A stretch of DNA of 64,000 nucleotides, taken from the NCBI RefSeq assembly GCF_024721975.1, contig NZ_JANQBB010000006.1:62001-126000 (forward strand), read 5' to 3'. Source of the stretch: Paenibacillus endoradicis. GTDB taxonomy: Bacteria > Bacillota > Bacilli > Paenibacillales > Paenibacillaceae. Below the pieces are notes generated by a model. That model searched no databases, was not told the DNA's origin, and was given only the letters and a program-made list of their open reading frames with translations. Position 1 is the stretch's first letter. The number at the start of each line of letters is the position of its first letter. Below, piece after piece: positions 36,129 through 44,764 of the stretch. A program made the translations under genes and the position numbers.

Positions 36129-38003
36129 TCAGAAAGGGTAGACTAGAGGTAAGGCTAGCACCATCACAACCCCCAACAATATCTGTGCCGGCAAGCCTAC
36201 CTTTACATAATCCATAAACTTGTACTTCCCTACTCCCATCACTAGCGCATTCGGCGGTGTTGAGAACGGTACAGCAAAGCACATACTCGCACCAATTGAT
36301 ACGGCTAACATAAATGGAATTGGATTAACATCAAGAGCTATTGCCGCAGACAAAGCAATAGGAGCAAACAGTACAGCACATGCAGTATTACTTACGAATA
36401 ACGTCATCAATGAAGTAGCAAAATATACTCCAGCTAGTAAAACTAACGGACCATATCCTCCTAGCCCAATAACAAATTTCTCGGATAATAATGCCGCCGC
36501 GCCAGTCTTCTCAATTGCTGTGGACATAGGAATCATCGCTCCAATGAGTACAATACTTTCCCAGTTAACTGTTTTATACGCTGATTCCATATTAGGTAAA
36601 CATCCTGTAACCACCATCATAATAGCTGCAACCATCACACATACGACGGCAGGCACAACATTAATAATCATTCCTACAATCATTAGCACCATAATTACTG
36701 CAGCAATTGGTGCTTTATGTATCAATGGTATACTGGCAGCAGCCTGAGCCGGTTGACCAACAACAACAACATCTTCATGCTCAAGTGATAAACGCGCAAT
36801 ATGCTTCCATTCCCCTTGAATAAGAATCGCATCTCCTGATTTTATTTTCTCTTCTTTCAATTGATTCAACAAATAATTACCTTTGCGTTGAATACCAAGA
36901 ATATTCACATTATAGTTTTCTCGAAAACCTGAATGCTTCACTAATTGATTAATGTGGCGGGAATTAGATGGAATAAGTATTTCCGCAATGCCAATCTCTG
37001 GCGTAGTTAATTCTTCAAAAGCAGTAGAATAATCCTTCTCTATAATATCATCACTAATAATAGTAAGCTTCTGATGCTTCGCAAATTGTTCGATATCTTC
37101 ATAATCACCTGTAACGTAAATAATGTCACTCTGATTAAGTCTAGTTTCTGGTCCTGCGATTTCTTGATTGATTGTCTTGAAAAATGGATTTTTGTGAGAT
37201 TGACGACGTCTAACCTCATTGATATGTAATCGATATAGATTAGCCAAAGATAGTTCCTTCAAAGACTTCTCCAACATTGGTGAACCTTCATTCACTTGTA
37301 TGCGATATAAATTTTGCGCTAAGCTATACTGCTTCGCTAGATCATCTAACGAACGCTCTTTTTTCTTTTTGGAACTGCTCTTATTTTTCCCTTTCAGCAC
37401 AATTTTACTGAAGAAAATTATTAAAATCGTCCCTGCAACAAGACAGATTAGCCCAGTTGGGGCAAACCCAAAAAAGCTTATTCCTTTAAAACCTGCTTTT
37501 TCTAACGTTTCACTTACAACCATATTTGGAGGGCTACCGATTAAAGTCAACATTCCTCCTAGACTACCTGAAAATGCCAATGGCATAAGTAATCTTCTTG
37601 TGCTTACTTGAGCTTGATTAGCTAGACTTATTACAATCGGTAGCATTACTGCTATTGTACCTGTATTACTTATAAATGCTCCTACAAATGATGTGGATAA
37701 CATCACCGTAATTAGGAGTCTCGTTTCATTCGTACCTGCCAAATTTAATAGCTTTCCACTTACGATTTTGGCAAGACCTGTCTGAAAGATCGCTCCTCCT
37801 ACGATAAATAGACCAATCATCATAATAACGACCGAACTTGCAAACCCAGCTAGCGCTTCTCCTGTATCGAGAATATTGAGAATGACCAGTAAACTTAAAG
37901 CACTGACGGCTACAAGATCTGAACGAATTTTACCACTCACGAACATTATTGATGCTAATAGTAATATAATTAACGTTAAGATCATGTCTGTATTCAAGCT
38001 CAT
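36129..38003 (-). CDS. SLC13/DASS-type anion transporter with TrkA-C domains
   Basis: 624 residues. N-terminal five to six membrane helices (1-210), a cytoplasmic segment with two TrkA-C (RCK_C)-like domains (about 225-405; NQSDIIYVTGDYEDIEQF and SGDAILIQGEWKHIARL are the ends of each), then about six more helices with a serine/threonine-rich ion-binding signature VGAFISNTGTIAVMLPI near residue 110 and SNTACAVLFAPIALS near residue 540. Such proteins carry sulfate, dicarboxylates or citrate with Na+. A Fur box lies about 140 bp upstream. Family A repeats begin right after the stop. Confidence 0.85.
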   Translation of the reverse strand: MSLNTDMILTLIILLLASIMFVSGKIRSDLVAVSALSLLVILNILDTGEALAGFASSVVIMMIGLFIVGGAIFQTGLAKIVSGKLLNLAGTNETRLLITVMLSTSFVGAFISNTGTIAVMLPIVISLANQAQVSTRRLLMPLAFSGSLGGMLTLIGSPPNMVVSETLEKAGFKGISFFGFAPTGLICLVAGTILIIFFSKIVLKGKNKSSSKKKKERSLDDLAKQYSLAQNLYRIQVNEGSPMLEKSLKELSLANLYRLHINEVRRRQSHKNPFFKTINQEIAGPETRLNQSDIIYVTGDYEDIEQFAKHQKLTIISDDIIEKDYSTAFEELTTPEIGIAEILIPSNSRHINQLVKHSGFRENYNVNILGIQRKGNYLLNQLKEEKIKSGDAILIQGEWKHIARLSLEHEDVVVVGQPAQAAASIPLIHKAPIAAVIMVLMIVGMIINVVPAVVCVMVAAIMMVVTGCLPNMESAYKTVNWESIVLIGAMIPMSTAIEKTGAAALLSEKFVIGLGGYGPLVLLAGVYFATSLMTLFVSNTACAVLFAPIALSAAIALDVNPIPFMLAVSIGASMCFAVPFSTPPNALVMGVGKYKFMDYVKVGLPAQILLGVVMVLALPLVYPF

Positions 38004-38138
38004 CCCTCATCCCCCCTCTATAATGCTCCCCATTAATGTTACCACTCAAACTCTCAACTTTCAGTGACTTTCATTACACAGGTATGCTAAGCATTGACAA
38101 TAACCATAACATTAAGTAATATAAGAATAACATCATAT

Positions 38139-38157
38139 GATAATGATTATCATTGAT
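38139..38157. promoter_or_regulatory. Fur box upstream of the SLC13-type transporter
   Basis: GATAATGATTATCATTGAT matches the (reverse) Fur consensus at 16 of 19 positions and keeps the perfect inner palindrome AATGATTATCATT-like core. The nearest start is the transporter at 38003, which suggests iron-dependent expression. Confidence 0.55.
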
Positions 38158-38200
38158 AATGGAACCTGATTAAAGTAAGTTCTCTAGTCAATGGGCAACT

Positions 38201-38235
38201 AAAAAACGCCAGGATAAATTGCTATCCCGACGTTT
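38201..38235 (-). terminator. Terminator of the sdh operon
   Basis: On the minus strand AAACGTCGGGATAGC and its near-complement GATAAATTGC...CCTGGCGTTTTTT form a stem ending in T residues, about 85 bp after the sdhB stop. Confidence 0.7.
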
Positions 38236-38254
38236 AATATCACAATAAGTCATG

Positions 38255-38277
38255 TTCAAAAAGTTTATCTTTTTGAA
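38255..38277 (-). repeat. Minimal TTCAAAAAG hairpin in the sdhB 3' UTR
   Basis: TTCAAAAAG and CTTTTTGAA, the terminal arms of the family A repeat, are separated by five bases. It lies between the sdhB stop and the operon terminator, like the full-size copies elsewhere. Confidence 0.5.
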
Positions 38278-38319
38278 TATATCACTATATAAAAATGAAT
38301 TCGGCAGTATATATACCAA

Positions 38320-39084
38320 TTACATACCAAGCCATTTTTTAAATAGTAACTTAGTTGTATCACGATTCATTGCTGCAATAGAAGTCGTAAGTGGAATCCC
38401 TTTCGGGCAAGAACGAACACAGTTCTGAGAGTTACCACAGCCTTCTATTCCGCCATCTTCCATTAGCGTCTCAAGTCTCTCATCTTTATTCATCGCACCA
38501 GTAGGATGAACATTGAAGAGTCGAACTTGCGAAATCGCAGATGGTCCGATAAAGCTGTTGCGATCATTCACATTCGGGCAAGCTTCAAGACATACACCAC
38601 ATGTCATACATTTGGATAGCTCATATGCCCATTGACGATCAGATTCCGCCATACGTGGTCCAGGGCCAAGATCATAGGTTCCATCGATTGGAATCCACGC
38701 TTTAACCTTTTTCAGAGCAGAGAACATTCTTTCACGATTGATAACAAGATCACGAATAACAGGGAAAGTACGCATTGGTTGAAGCGTAATTGGTTGCTGT
38801 AATTGATCTACTAACGCACTACAAGCTTGACGTGGCTTGCCGTTAATAACCATAGAGCATGCACCACAAACCTCTTCCAAACAGTTAGACTCCCAAATAA
38901 CCGGCGTTGTTTTCTTACCTTCAGCAGTTACTGGGTTACGTTGAATTTCCATTAGAGCGCTAATTACATTCATATTCGGACGATAAGGAATGTTGAACGT
39001 TTCAGTATATTCTGCTGAATCTGGATTATCTTGACGAGAAATAATAAATGTAACAGTTTTCGTAGCTACTGTAGTTTCAGCCAT
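38320..39084 (-). CDS. sdhB: Succinate dehydrogenase iron-sulfur subunit
   Basis: 254 residues. Passes electrons from SdhA to the membrane cytochrome. Cysteine clusters for the [2Fe-2S] centre (NCLEEVCGACSMVING...RQAC, residues about 65-88) and the ferredoxin-like domain (CMTCGVCLEACP near 155; CGNSQNCVRSCPKGI near 215) are complete. It starts two bases after sdhA stops. Last gene of sdhCAB; the terminator follows after a short 3' UTR. Confidence 0.96.
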   Translation of the reverse strand: MAETTVATKTVTFIISRQDNPDSAEYTETFNIPYRPNMNVISALMEIQRNPVTAEGKKTTPVIWESNCLEEVCGACSMVINGKPRQACSALVDQLQQPITLQPMRTFPVIRDLVINRERMFSALKKVKAWIPIDGTYDLGPGPRMAESDRQWAYELSKCMTCGVCLEACPNVNDRNSFIGPSAISQVRLFNVHPTGAMNKDERLETLMEDGGIEGCGNSQNCVRSCPKGIPLTTSIAAMNRDTTKLLFKKWLGM

Positions 39085-39086
39085 TG

Positions 39087-40844
39087 TTATTCTCCTTTCT
39101 TCTTCCCTGCAGAATAGTCACGGGTACGAGGTTTAATCAAACTAACATCAACGTCTTCATAAGAAATTTTCGGACCTTCTGGAGTCCAATCTGCAATCGT
39201 AGTTTTCAAGAATTCTTCATCATTACGTTGCGTAAATTCAGGTTTGTAATGTGCACCACGAGATTCGTTACGTTGCAATGCACCTAATGTCATCGCCTCA
39301 GAAAGTTCAAGCATATTCCATAATTGACGAGTAAATGCGACACCAGCATTATTCCAATTCGCTGTATCATTAATGTTGATATTGTTATAACGTTGTTTCA
39401 GTTCTTTAATCTTTTGGATAGTTTCTACTAGCTTGTCGTTGTATCGAACAACGGTCATATTATTAGTCATCACTTCGCCAAGCTCTTTGTGAAGTACGTA
39501 AGCATTTTCAGTACCCTTCATACCAAGAATACGATCATACTTCGCCTTTTGTTCACGCACAGCTTTATCAAACACAGTAGCTGAAATATCTTCTGATGAT
39601 TTCTTAAGACCTTTAATATATTCAACCGCTTTTGGTCCTGCAACCATGCCACCGTAAATAGCTGATAATAGCGAGTTAGCCCCTAGTCGGTTAGCTCCAT
39701 GATAATTGTAGTCACATTCGCCTGCTGCGAATAGACCAGGAATATTCGTCATCTGATTATAATCTACCCACATTCCGCCCATAGAATAATGGACTGCTGG
39801 GAAAATTTTCATCGGTATTTTACGAGGATCATCACCCATGAATTTCTCATAGATTTCAATGATACCACCAAGTTTAACATCAAGTTCCTTAGGATCTTTA
39901 TGAGACAGATCAAGGTAAACCATATTTTCGCCGTTAATACCTAATTTATCATCAACACATACGCTGAAGATTTCACGAGTTGCGATATCACGAGGAACTA
40001 GATTACCATATGCAGGATATTTCTCCTCAAGGAAGTACCAAGGCTTACCGTCTTTGTAAGTCCAGATACGACCACCTTCACCACGCGCAGATTCACTCAT
40101 TAGACGAAGCTTATCATCACCCGGAATCGCGGTTGGGTGAATTTGGATGAACTCACCATTTGCATATTTCACACCTTGTTGATATACAGCACTAGCAGCA
40201 GTACCTGTGTTAATAACGGAGTTCGTCGTTTTACCAAAGATAATACCTGGACCACCTGATGCAAGAATAACTGCATCACCGCGCATCGTATGAATTTCCA
40301 TAGAACGTAAATCTTGAACAGCTACACCGCGACATACGCCATCTTCATCAATAACGGAACCAAGGAATTCCCAATGCTCGTATTTTGTAACTAGTCCCGC
40401 AGCTTCCCAGCGACGAACTTGCTCGTCCAATGCGTATAACAATTGTTGACCAGTCGTAGCACCTGCAAATGCAGTACGGTGATATTGTGTTCCACCGAAA
40501 CGACGGAAATCTAGCAAGCCTTCTGATGTACGGCTAAACATTACGCCCATACGGTCCATCAAATGGATAATTCCAGGCGCAGCTTCACACATTGCTTTAA
40601 CTGGTGGTTGGTTCGCTAAGAAGTCACCGCCATATACGGTATCATCAAAATGCTCCCAAGGAGAATCGCCTTCACCTTTTGTATTAACAGCGCCGTTAAT
40701 ACCACCTTGCGCACATACAGAATGTGAACGCTTAACGGGAACGATTGAGAATAGATCGACATGTGTGCCTGCCTCAGCGGCTTTGATTGTAGCCATTAGA
40801 CCAGCAAGACCGCCACCAACGACAATAATTTTATTTTTAGCCAT
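39087..40844 (-). CDS. sdhA: Succinate dehydrogenase flavoprotein subunit
   Basis: 585 residues. Oxidises succinate to fumarate. N-terminal FAD-binding GGGLAGLMATIKAAEAG; the covalent-flavin region RSHSVCAQGGINGAVN; substrate-site GQFIQIHPT-like stretch YANGEFIQIHPTAIPGDD; catalytic arginine region SESARGEGGRIW and HYSMGGMWVDY. Closer to the Bacillus-type (SdhCAB, cytochrome b558) than to the proteobacterial enzyme. 23 bp after sdhC, two bp before sdhB. Confidence 0.96.
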   Translation of the reverse strand: MAKNKIIVVGGGLAGLMATIKAAEAGTHVDLFSIVPVKRSHSVCAQGGINGAVNTKGEGDSPWEHFDDTVYGGDFLANQPPVKAMCEAAPGIIHLMDRMGVMFSRTSEGLLDFRRFGGTQYHRTAFAGATTGQQLLYALDEQVRRWEAAGLVTKYEHWEFLGSVIDEDGVCRGVAVQDLRSMEIHTMRGDAVILASGGPGIIFGKTTNSVINTGTAASAVYQQGVKYANGEFIQIHPTAIPGDDKLRLMSESARGEGGRIWTYKDGKPWYFLEEKYPAYGNLVPRDIATREIFSVCVDDKLGINGENMVYLDLSHKDPKELDVKLGGIIEIYEKFMGDDPRKIPMKIFPAVHYSMGGMWVDYNQMTNIPGLFAAGECDYNYHGANRLGANSLLSAIYGGMVAGPKAVEYIKGLKKSSEDISATVFDKAVREQKAKYDRILGMKGTENAYVLHKELGEVMTNNMTVVRYNDKLVETIQKIKELKQRYNNININDTANWNNAGVAFTRQLWNMLELSEAMTLGALQRNESRGAHYKPEFTQRNDEEFLKTTIADWTPEGPKISYEDVDVSLIKPRTRDYSAGKKKGE

Positions 40845-40867
40845 TACGATTCGCTCCTTGATCTATA

Positions 40868-41539
40868 TTAAAGAATTGAGCGCACTGCCATATAGGCATC
40901 TGCCACTTCTTTGAATTCGTCGCCTCTGAAAGCAACTAGAGATAAGATGAACAACGCAGAGATAATTACAAAAATACCGATACAAATTTTAGAAGAAATA
41001 CGTTGAGCTCTTTCGCCAACCGTAATTCCCCAGCTAATAAGGAATGCCCATAAGCCATTACTGAAATGGAAACATGCTGCAAGAACACCAATTACATAAA
41101 CTGTGAACATAAGTGGACTTGTTGCGATGTGATTCATCGTGGAACCAAGTTCCTCATGTGAAATTTTCCCTAGGTATACCTGGAAACGTGTTTCATACAC
41201 ATGCCAGAATACGAATACGAAGGTAATTACTCCTGTAATACGCTGTGCTGTAAATGCCCAATTTCGTCCGTACTTAAAGCGTCCTAAATTAGAGTTAGAT
41301 TGATAAGCTACGTACAAACCATATATTCCATGGAATAGTAGCGGAATATAGATCAATATAAACTCCAGTACAGGTAATAATGGTAAACTGTTAATTAAAT
41401 TTACCCCTTTTTGAAATCCTTCTGGACCTCGCTCAAAAGCTTGGTAATTCGTTAAAGCATGCACTACGAAAAATCCACCTAGTGGAATTATCCCTAATAA
41501 TGAGTGCAGCTTACGAGAGAAATAGCTATTTCCCTTCAT
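40868..41539 (-). CDS. sdhC: Succinate dehydrogenase cytochrome b558 subunit
   Basis: 223 residues from ATG 41539, behind GAGAGGAGAAAAC; an upstream TTG in frame contains that SD and is not the start. Five membrane helices with haem-ligand histidines in LHSLLGIIPLGGFFVVHAL, FHGIYGLY, VFVFWHVYETR and FHFSNGLWAFLISWGI. It anchors SdhA and SdhB and reduces menaquinone. First gene of the operon. Confidence 0.95.
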   Translation of the reverse strand: MKGNSYFSRKLHSLLGIIPLGGFFVVHALTNYQAFERGPEGFQKGVNLINSLPLLPVLEFILIYIPLLFHGIYGLYVAYQSNSNLGRFKYGRNWAFTAQRITGVITFVFVFWHVYETRFQVYLGKISHEELGSTMNHIATSPLMFTVYVIGVLAACFHFSNGLWAFLISWGITVGERAQRISSKICIGIFVIISALFILSLVAFRGDEFKEVADAYMAVRSIL

Positions 41540-41562
41540 CTCTTTGTTTTCTCCTCTCAAAC

Positions 41563-41576
41563 TGTAAGTGCTTACT
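41563..41576. promoter_or_regulatory. Cre-like palindrome before sdhC
   Basis: TGTAAGTGCTTACT resembles a cre site (12 of 14 positions, central CG changed to TG), about 25 bp upstream of the sdhC start codon. Candidate CcpA site or other operator. Confidence 0.3.
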
Positions 41577-41804
41577 TATCCAATTAAATCAACCCACATT
41601 TTACCTCACCCATATGTGCTAGTCAATCAAACACCTATAGGTATAGCAAATTATGACACATTTTTGCCATAGTTTTATCGTACTCCTTTTTTGCTTATAA
41701 TGGAATTGCATATTTATTATTAAAGCTTATAACTAATTTGCATAAGAACATTAATTCATCTATACTTTTATTAATTGGAAGCTTATATCTAAGTCTATAA
41801 TCAG
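41577..41804. other. Divergent intergenic region between sdhC and a LysR gene
   Basis: AT-rich promoter region for both directions. A TATAAT (about 41696) preceded by TTGC-rich sequence may be the LysR promoter, but I could not find a well-spaced -35. Nothing else is seen before the family B repeat. Confidence 0.35.
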
Positions 41805-41881
41805 CTATGAAAAGTTGGAGCCTCGCTTCCGATGTACTTTTCATTACAGGCAGATTACTATTCATCACTGAAAAGTCGGAG
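41805..41881 (+). repeat. Family B repeat in the leader of a LysR gene
   Basis: A closing arm (ATGAAAAGTTGGAG, from 41807) is followed by one full copy: GCTTCCGATGTACTTTTCAT (41825-41844), a 25-nt spacer and TGAAAAGTC. The closing arm runs into GGAGG, the SD of the LysR gene at 41891. Confidence 0.7.
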
Positions 41882-41890
41882 GATCATTTA

Positions 41891-42787
41891 ATGGATGAAG
41901 CTTTATATATTTTCAAACGTATAGTGGAACACTCTAGTATGAACAAAGCTGCTCACTCACTTAATCTATCTCAGCCAGCACTCTCACGTAAAATTTCAAA
42001 GCTAGAGCATGAGATTGGTGCACCACTTTTTCGTCGTATTGGAAAAAGACTTGAGCTTACACGTATTGGACAGCTTACTTTTGAATATGCTATTGAGCAA
42101 GAACGACTCTATCTCAAATATTTGAAAACAGTAGCGGAATTCAAAGAAACTGGTAGAAGCTCTATTACGATTGGTGCAAGTCTGACGACATTACAAACGA
42201 CCTTACCCGATCTCATTACATTACTTCGTGAATCTCATCCTGAGATTGATATTAAAGCGATTACTGGAAAAACTCATGAAATCGTAAACTTTGTAAAGGA
42301 ACATAAAGTTGATATTGCTGTCATTGCTTCTCATTTAGATGATTCCTATGTACAATGTACTCCGTTGTTCGATGATCATCTTATCCTTGTCATGCCTCGT
42401 TCATTGATGCTCCAAGAAGCAAAGCAATTAGATGTTCATGATCTCAATAATATTCCGATGATCCTATTCTCCAAAGGTACTTGGTATCGATTGTTAACCG
42501 ATGAATTATTCGAAGCTTATCAATTAACTCCTGAGATTAGAATGGAAATCGATTCTTTTGAAGCGATATTACGCTTGCTTCATACATTTCGAGCAGGAGC
42601 TCTGTTGCCGAAGTCCTATTTACGTCCGCAATTAATAGCTGACAACGATCTTGATATTTATCCCATTCCTCAATTAGAAGGAACTAAGCGTACAACATCA
42701 TTAATTCATGCAGATCCTAATACATTAGATGTAGCGGTGCGAAATTGTATTCAAGACATTGCAACTTTTTATCATCGTCAAGCGTAA
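41891..42787 (+). CDS. LysR-family transcriptional regulator
   Basis: 298 residues from ATG 41891 (SD GGAGG, 41877-41881). N-terminal helix-turn-helix ALYIFKRIVEHSSMNKAAHS with LNLSQPALSRKISKLEHEIG, then a substrate-binding-type effector domain starting SSITIGASLTTLQTTLPDL. Divergent from the sdh operon across about 350 bp and followed by a CPBP protease gene on the same strand; either could be its target. A CcpC/CitR-like role in TCA control is conceivable from position only. Confidence 0.88.
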   Translation: MDEALYIFKRIVEHSSMNKAAHSLNLSQPALSRKISKLEHEIGAPLFRRIGKRLELTRIGQLTFEYAIEQERLYLKYLKTVAEFKETGRSSITIGASLTTLQTTLPDLITLLRESHPEIDIKAITGKTHEIVNFVKEHKVDIAVIASHLDDSYVQCTPLFDDHLILVMPRSLMLQEAKQLDVHDLNNIPMILFSKGTWYRLLTDELFEAYQLTPEIRMEIDSFEAILRLLHTFRAGALLPKSYLRPQLIADNDLDIYPIPQLEGTKRTTSLIHADPNTLDVAVRNCIQDIATFYHRQA

Positions 42788-42876
42788 TAAGCGTATAGCA
42801 TAATTGGAATATATTGTATACAAAATATTCCATCAACAAGGTATAATTAATACACAATAATTTGAAGAGGTGAATT

Positions 42877-44547
42877 ATGATCAACCAGATTACACCGAAA
42901 ACTTGGAAGTTAATGAGTATTTTAGCAACGATTTCTCTCATTGTTTTCATCTTATTACAACTACTTCCTAGCTTGAATGCAACGGCTACTTCAACAACTA
43001 GTAGCAAACCGATTTCTAATGATAAAGCGATTGAAATAGCAACAGCATTTGCCGAGCAACATACCGGCTTTAATATTGAGAAGGCAGAAGCATACCATCA
43101 AGCTAATAAAGCTTATACAGGCTACATAATGAAAGAACAATTGCAAAAGACTCATGAAGAAAAATTTGAAAATATCGTACCGTTCGATCAATACCAAGTA
43201 AATCTTCGATTTGCTTCTGGTAAAGGTAATGGATACGTCATTATGAGCCTATATACTGGTCAGGTTACTGGTTGGAATTTTTCTATTCCTGGAACTGAGG
43301 CAGATGCAGCAGCTACTCTAACAGCGCTGAAGCAAGAAATTACAGAGCAAAAATTCCCGTTGAATGCAGATACGAATTTCGATATGTATGAAGCAGTTAG
43401 TCAACCTACTTGGGCATCAATTACTACTCCTTCAAAACACTCTATTGGTTGGTATGTTTCCAATGATGAATTGTTTATTGGGGAAGCTATTCTTCAAATT
43501 GACACTGTTGTATTGGAAACGAGTGAAGGAACCATTGTAAGTAGATACTTACCTGACTTCATTATTCCAGATGAATACACAGCTTATACTGAGAAGCAGG
43601 ATTTATTCGCTGGTATCTGGACATATGGTATATATATGGGCTTTACATTTATTTTCGGAGTACTTGCGATCATTTATGCAATTCTCTATCGCCGCCATAC
43701 ATCTTTTAAATATGGTGCGTGGTTAACAGCAATCAGCACATTAATTTCTGTACTTGTTAACTTCGGATTTTTGAAAAGTCAGCTTGGACTTCAAACCAAT
43801 ACTATTTCGGGTGACGGCTTCGCTAACTTATTTATGATTGGAATTGTCATTGTTTCGGTCCTCTTTGGCGCGGTAGGAGTGTACTTCTCATTCATTGCCG
43901 GTGATGGTCTTTGGAAAGCTCAAGGTTTCCGTCTATGGCCTCGTTTCCGTGATCAAGATTATGGTCATTACATCTGGAATATGATGAAGATGTCTTACTT
44001 GCTTGCGATAATATTACTAGGCATTCAAAATGTAATCTACCTGTTGCTTACTACAGTACTAGGAACTTGGTCTGCAAATGATGCTTCACAATCATTCTTA
44101 AACTTTGAATATACTTGGTTATATCCTGCAGTAGCATGGATGGCAGCGATAACGGAAGAGGTAATATATCGTTACTTCGGAGTTGGTATATTCCGTCGTT
44201 GGTTCAAAAATACATGGTTAGCTGCATTAATCCCGTCACTTGTATGGGCAGCTGGACATACGTTGTATCCACTTTACCCAGCAAGCACAAGGATTTTAGA
44301 GCTTGTTATTATAGGAATGCTATTCACATTTATAATGGTGAAATTCGGCTTTATCGCTGCGATGTTTACACATGCGATATTCAATACCATACTTATGAGC
44401 ATGCAACTTGTTATCTATGGAGGCACAATTGATCTTATCTCTTCCATCGTGTTCATTGTTTTACCGTTCTTTATTGCTTATGGTATTAAGTTACTGCATA
44501 ACAATTCCAATAAAGGTTCAAATAGCTCGATTGTTAGTGCCAAGTAG
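42877..44547 (+). CDS. CPBP-family intramembrane metalloprotease
   Basis: 556 residues. N-terminal membrane helix (about 12-30), an extracytoplasmic domain of some 200 residues, then about eight helices carrying the CPBP (Abi/CAAX-type) motifs: EEVIYRYFGVGIFRRW (motif 1, EExxxR), LVWAAGHTLYPLYP (motif 2 histidine) and THAIFNTILMS (motif 3). Relatives cleave membrane substrates; some give bacteriocin immunity. Start ATG 42877 with GAGGTG. The last dozen codons (NKGSNSSIVSAK) are encoded by a family A repeat, so the C-terminus appears to be repeat-derived. Confidence 0.88.
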   Translation: MINQITPKTWKLMSILATISLIVFILLQLLPSLNATATSTTSSKPISNDKAIEIATAFAEQHTGFNIEKAEAYHQANKAYTGYIMKEQLQKTHEEKFENIVPFDQYQVNLRFASGKGNGYVIMSLYTGQVTGWNFSIPGTEADAAATLTALKQEITEQKFPLNADTNFDMYEAVSQPTWASITTPSKHSIGWYVSNDELFIGEAILQIDTVVLETSEGTIVSRYLPDFIIPDEYTAYTEKQDLFAGIWTYGIYMGFTFIFGVLAIIYAILYRRHTSFKYGAWLTAISTLISVLVNFGFLKSQLGLQTNTISGDGFANLFMIGIVIVSVLFGAVGVYFSFIAGDGLWKAQGFRLWPRFRDQDYGHYIWNMMKMSYLLAIILLGIQNVIYLLLTTVLGTWSANDASQSFLNFEYTWLYPAVAWMAAITEEVIYRYFGVGIFRRWFKNTWLAALIPSLVWAAGHTLYPLYPASTRILELVIIGMLFTFIMVKFGFIAAMFTHAIFNTILMSMQLVIYGGTIDLISSIVFIVLPFFIAYGIKLLHNNSNKGSNSSIVSAK

Positions 44548-44710
44548 ATGCCATGAAGCTAGGGAAGTGAGGAACGCAGTGTACGAGTACCTAAAATGTT
44601 TCTGCAAGAAACATACGTAGAAAGCATATTCAACAACCGATGAATGACAGCTACGCCGTCGAATAAGCTACGTCAGTGACACATCGCAATCACAGGCGTG
44701 TTATTTAACC
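44515..44710. repeat. Family A repeat overlapping the end of the CPBP gene
   Basis: GGTTCAAATAGCTCG at 44515 and the following CCAAGTAGATGCCATGAAGCTAGG match the metI array units. The central palindrome is reduced (GTGTACGAGTACC) and a TGTTTCTGCAAGAAACA hairpin is inserted. The first 33 bp are coding. It ends before the terminator shared with uvrC. Confidence 0.75.
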
Positions 44711-44729
44711 TACAATATAATCAAAAGAA

Positions 44730-44764
44730 AGGATACTGCAGGACCGTCTAGTCCTGAGTATCCT
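44730..44764. terminator. Terminator overlapping the uvrC stop codon
   Basis: AGGATACT..AGGAC and GTCCT.AGTATCCT form a stem; on the minus strand it ends TTTCTTTT. The uvrC stop lies inside the hairpin. Lies between two convergent genes. Confidence 0.65.
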
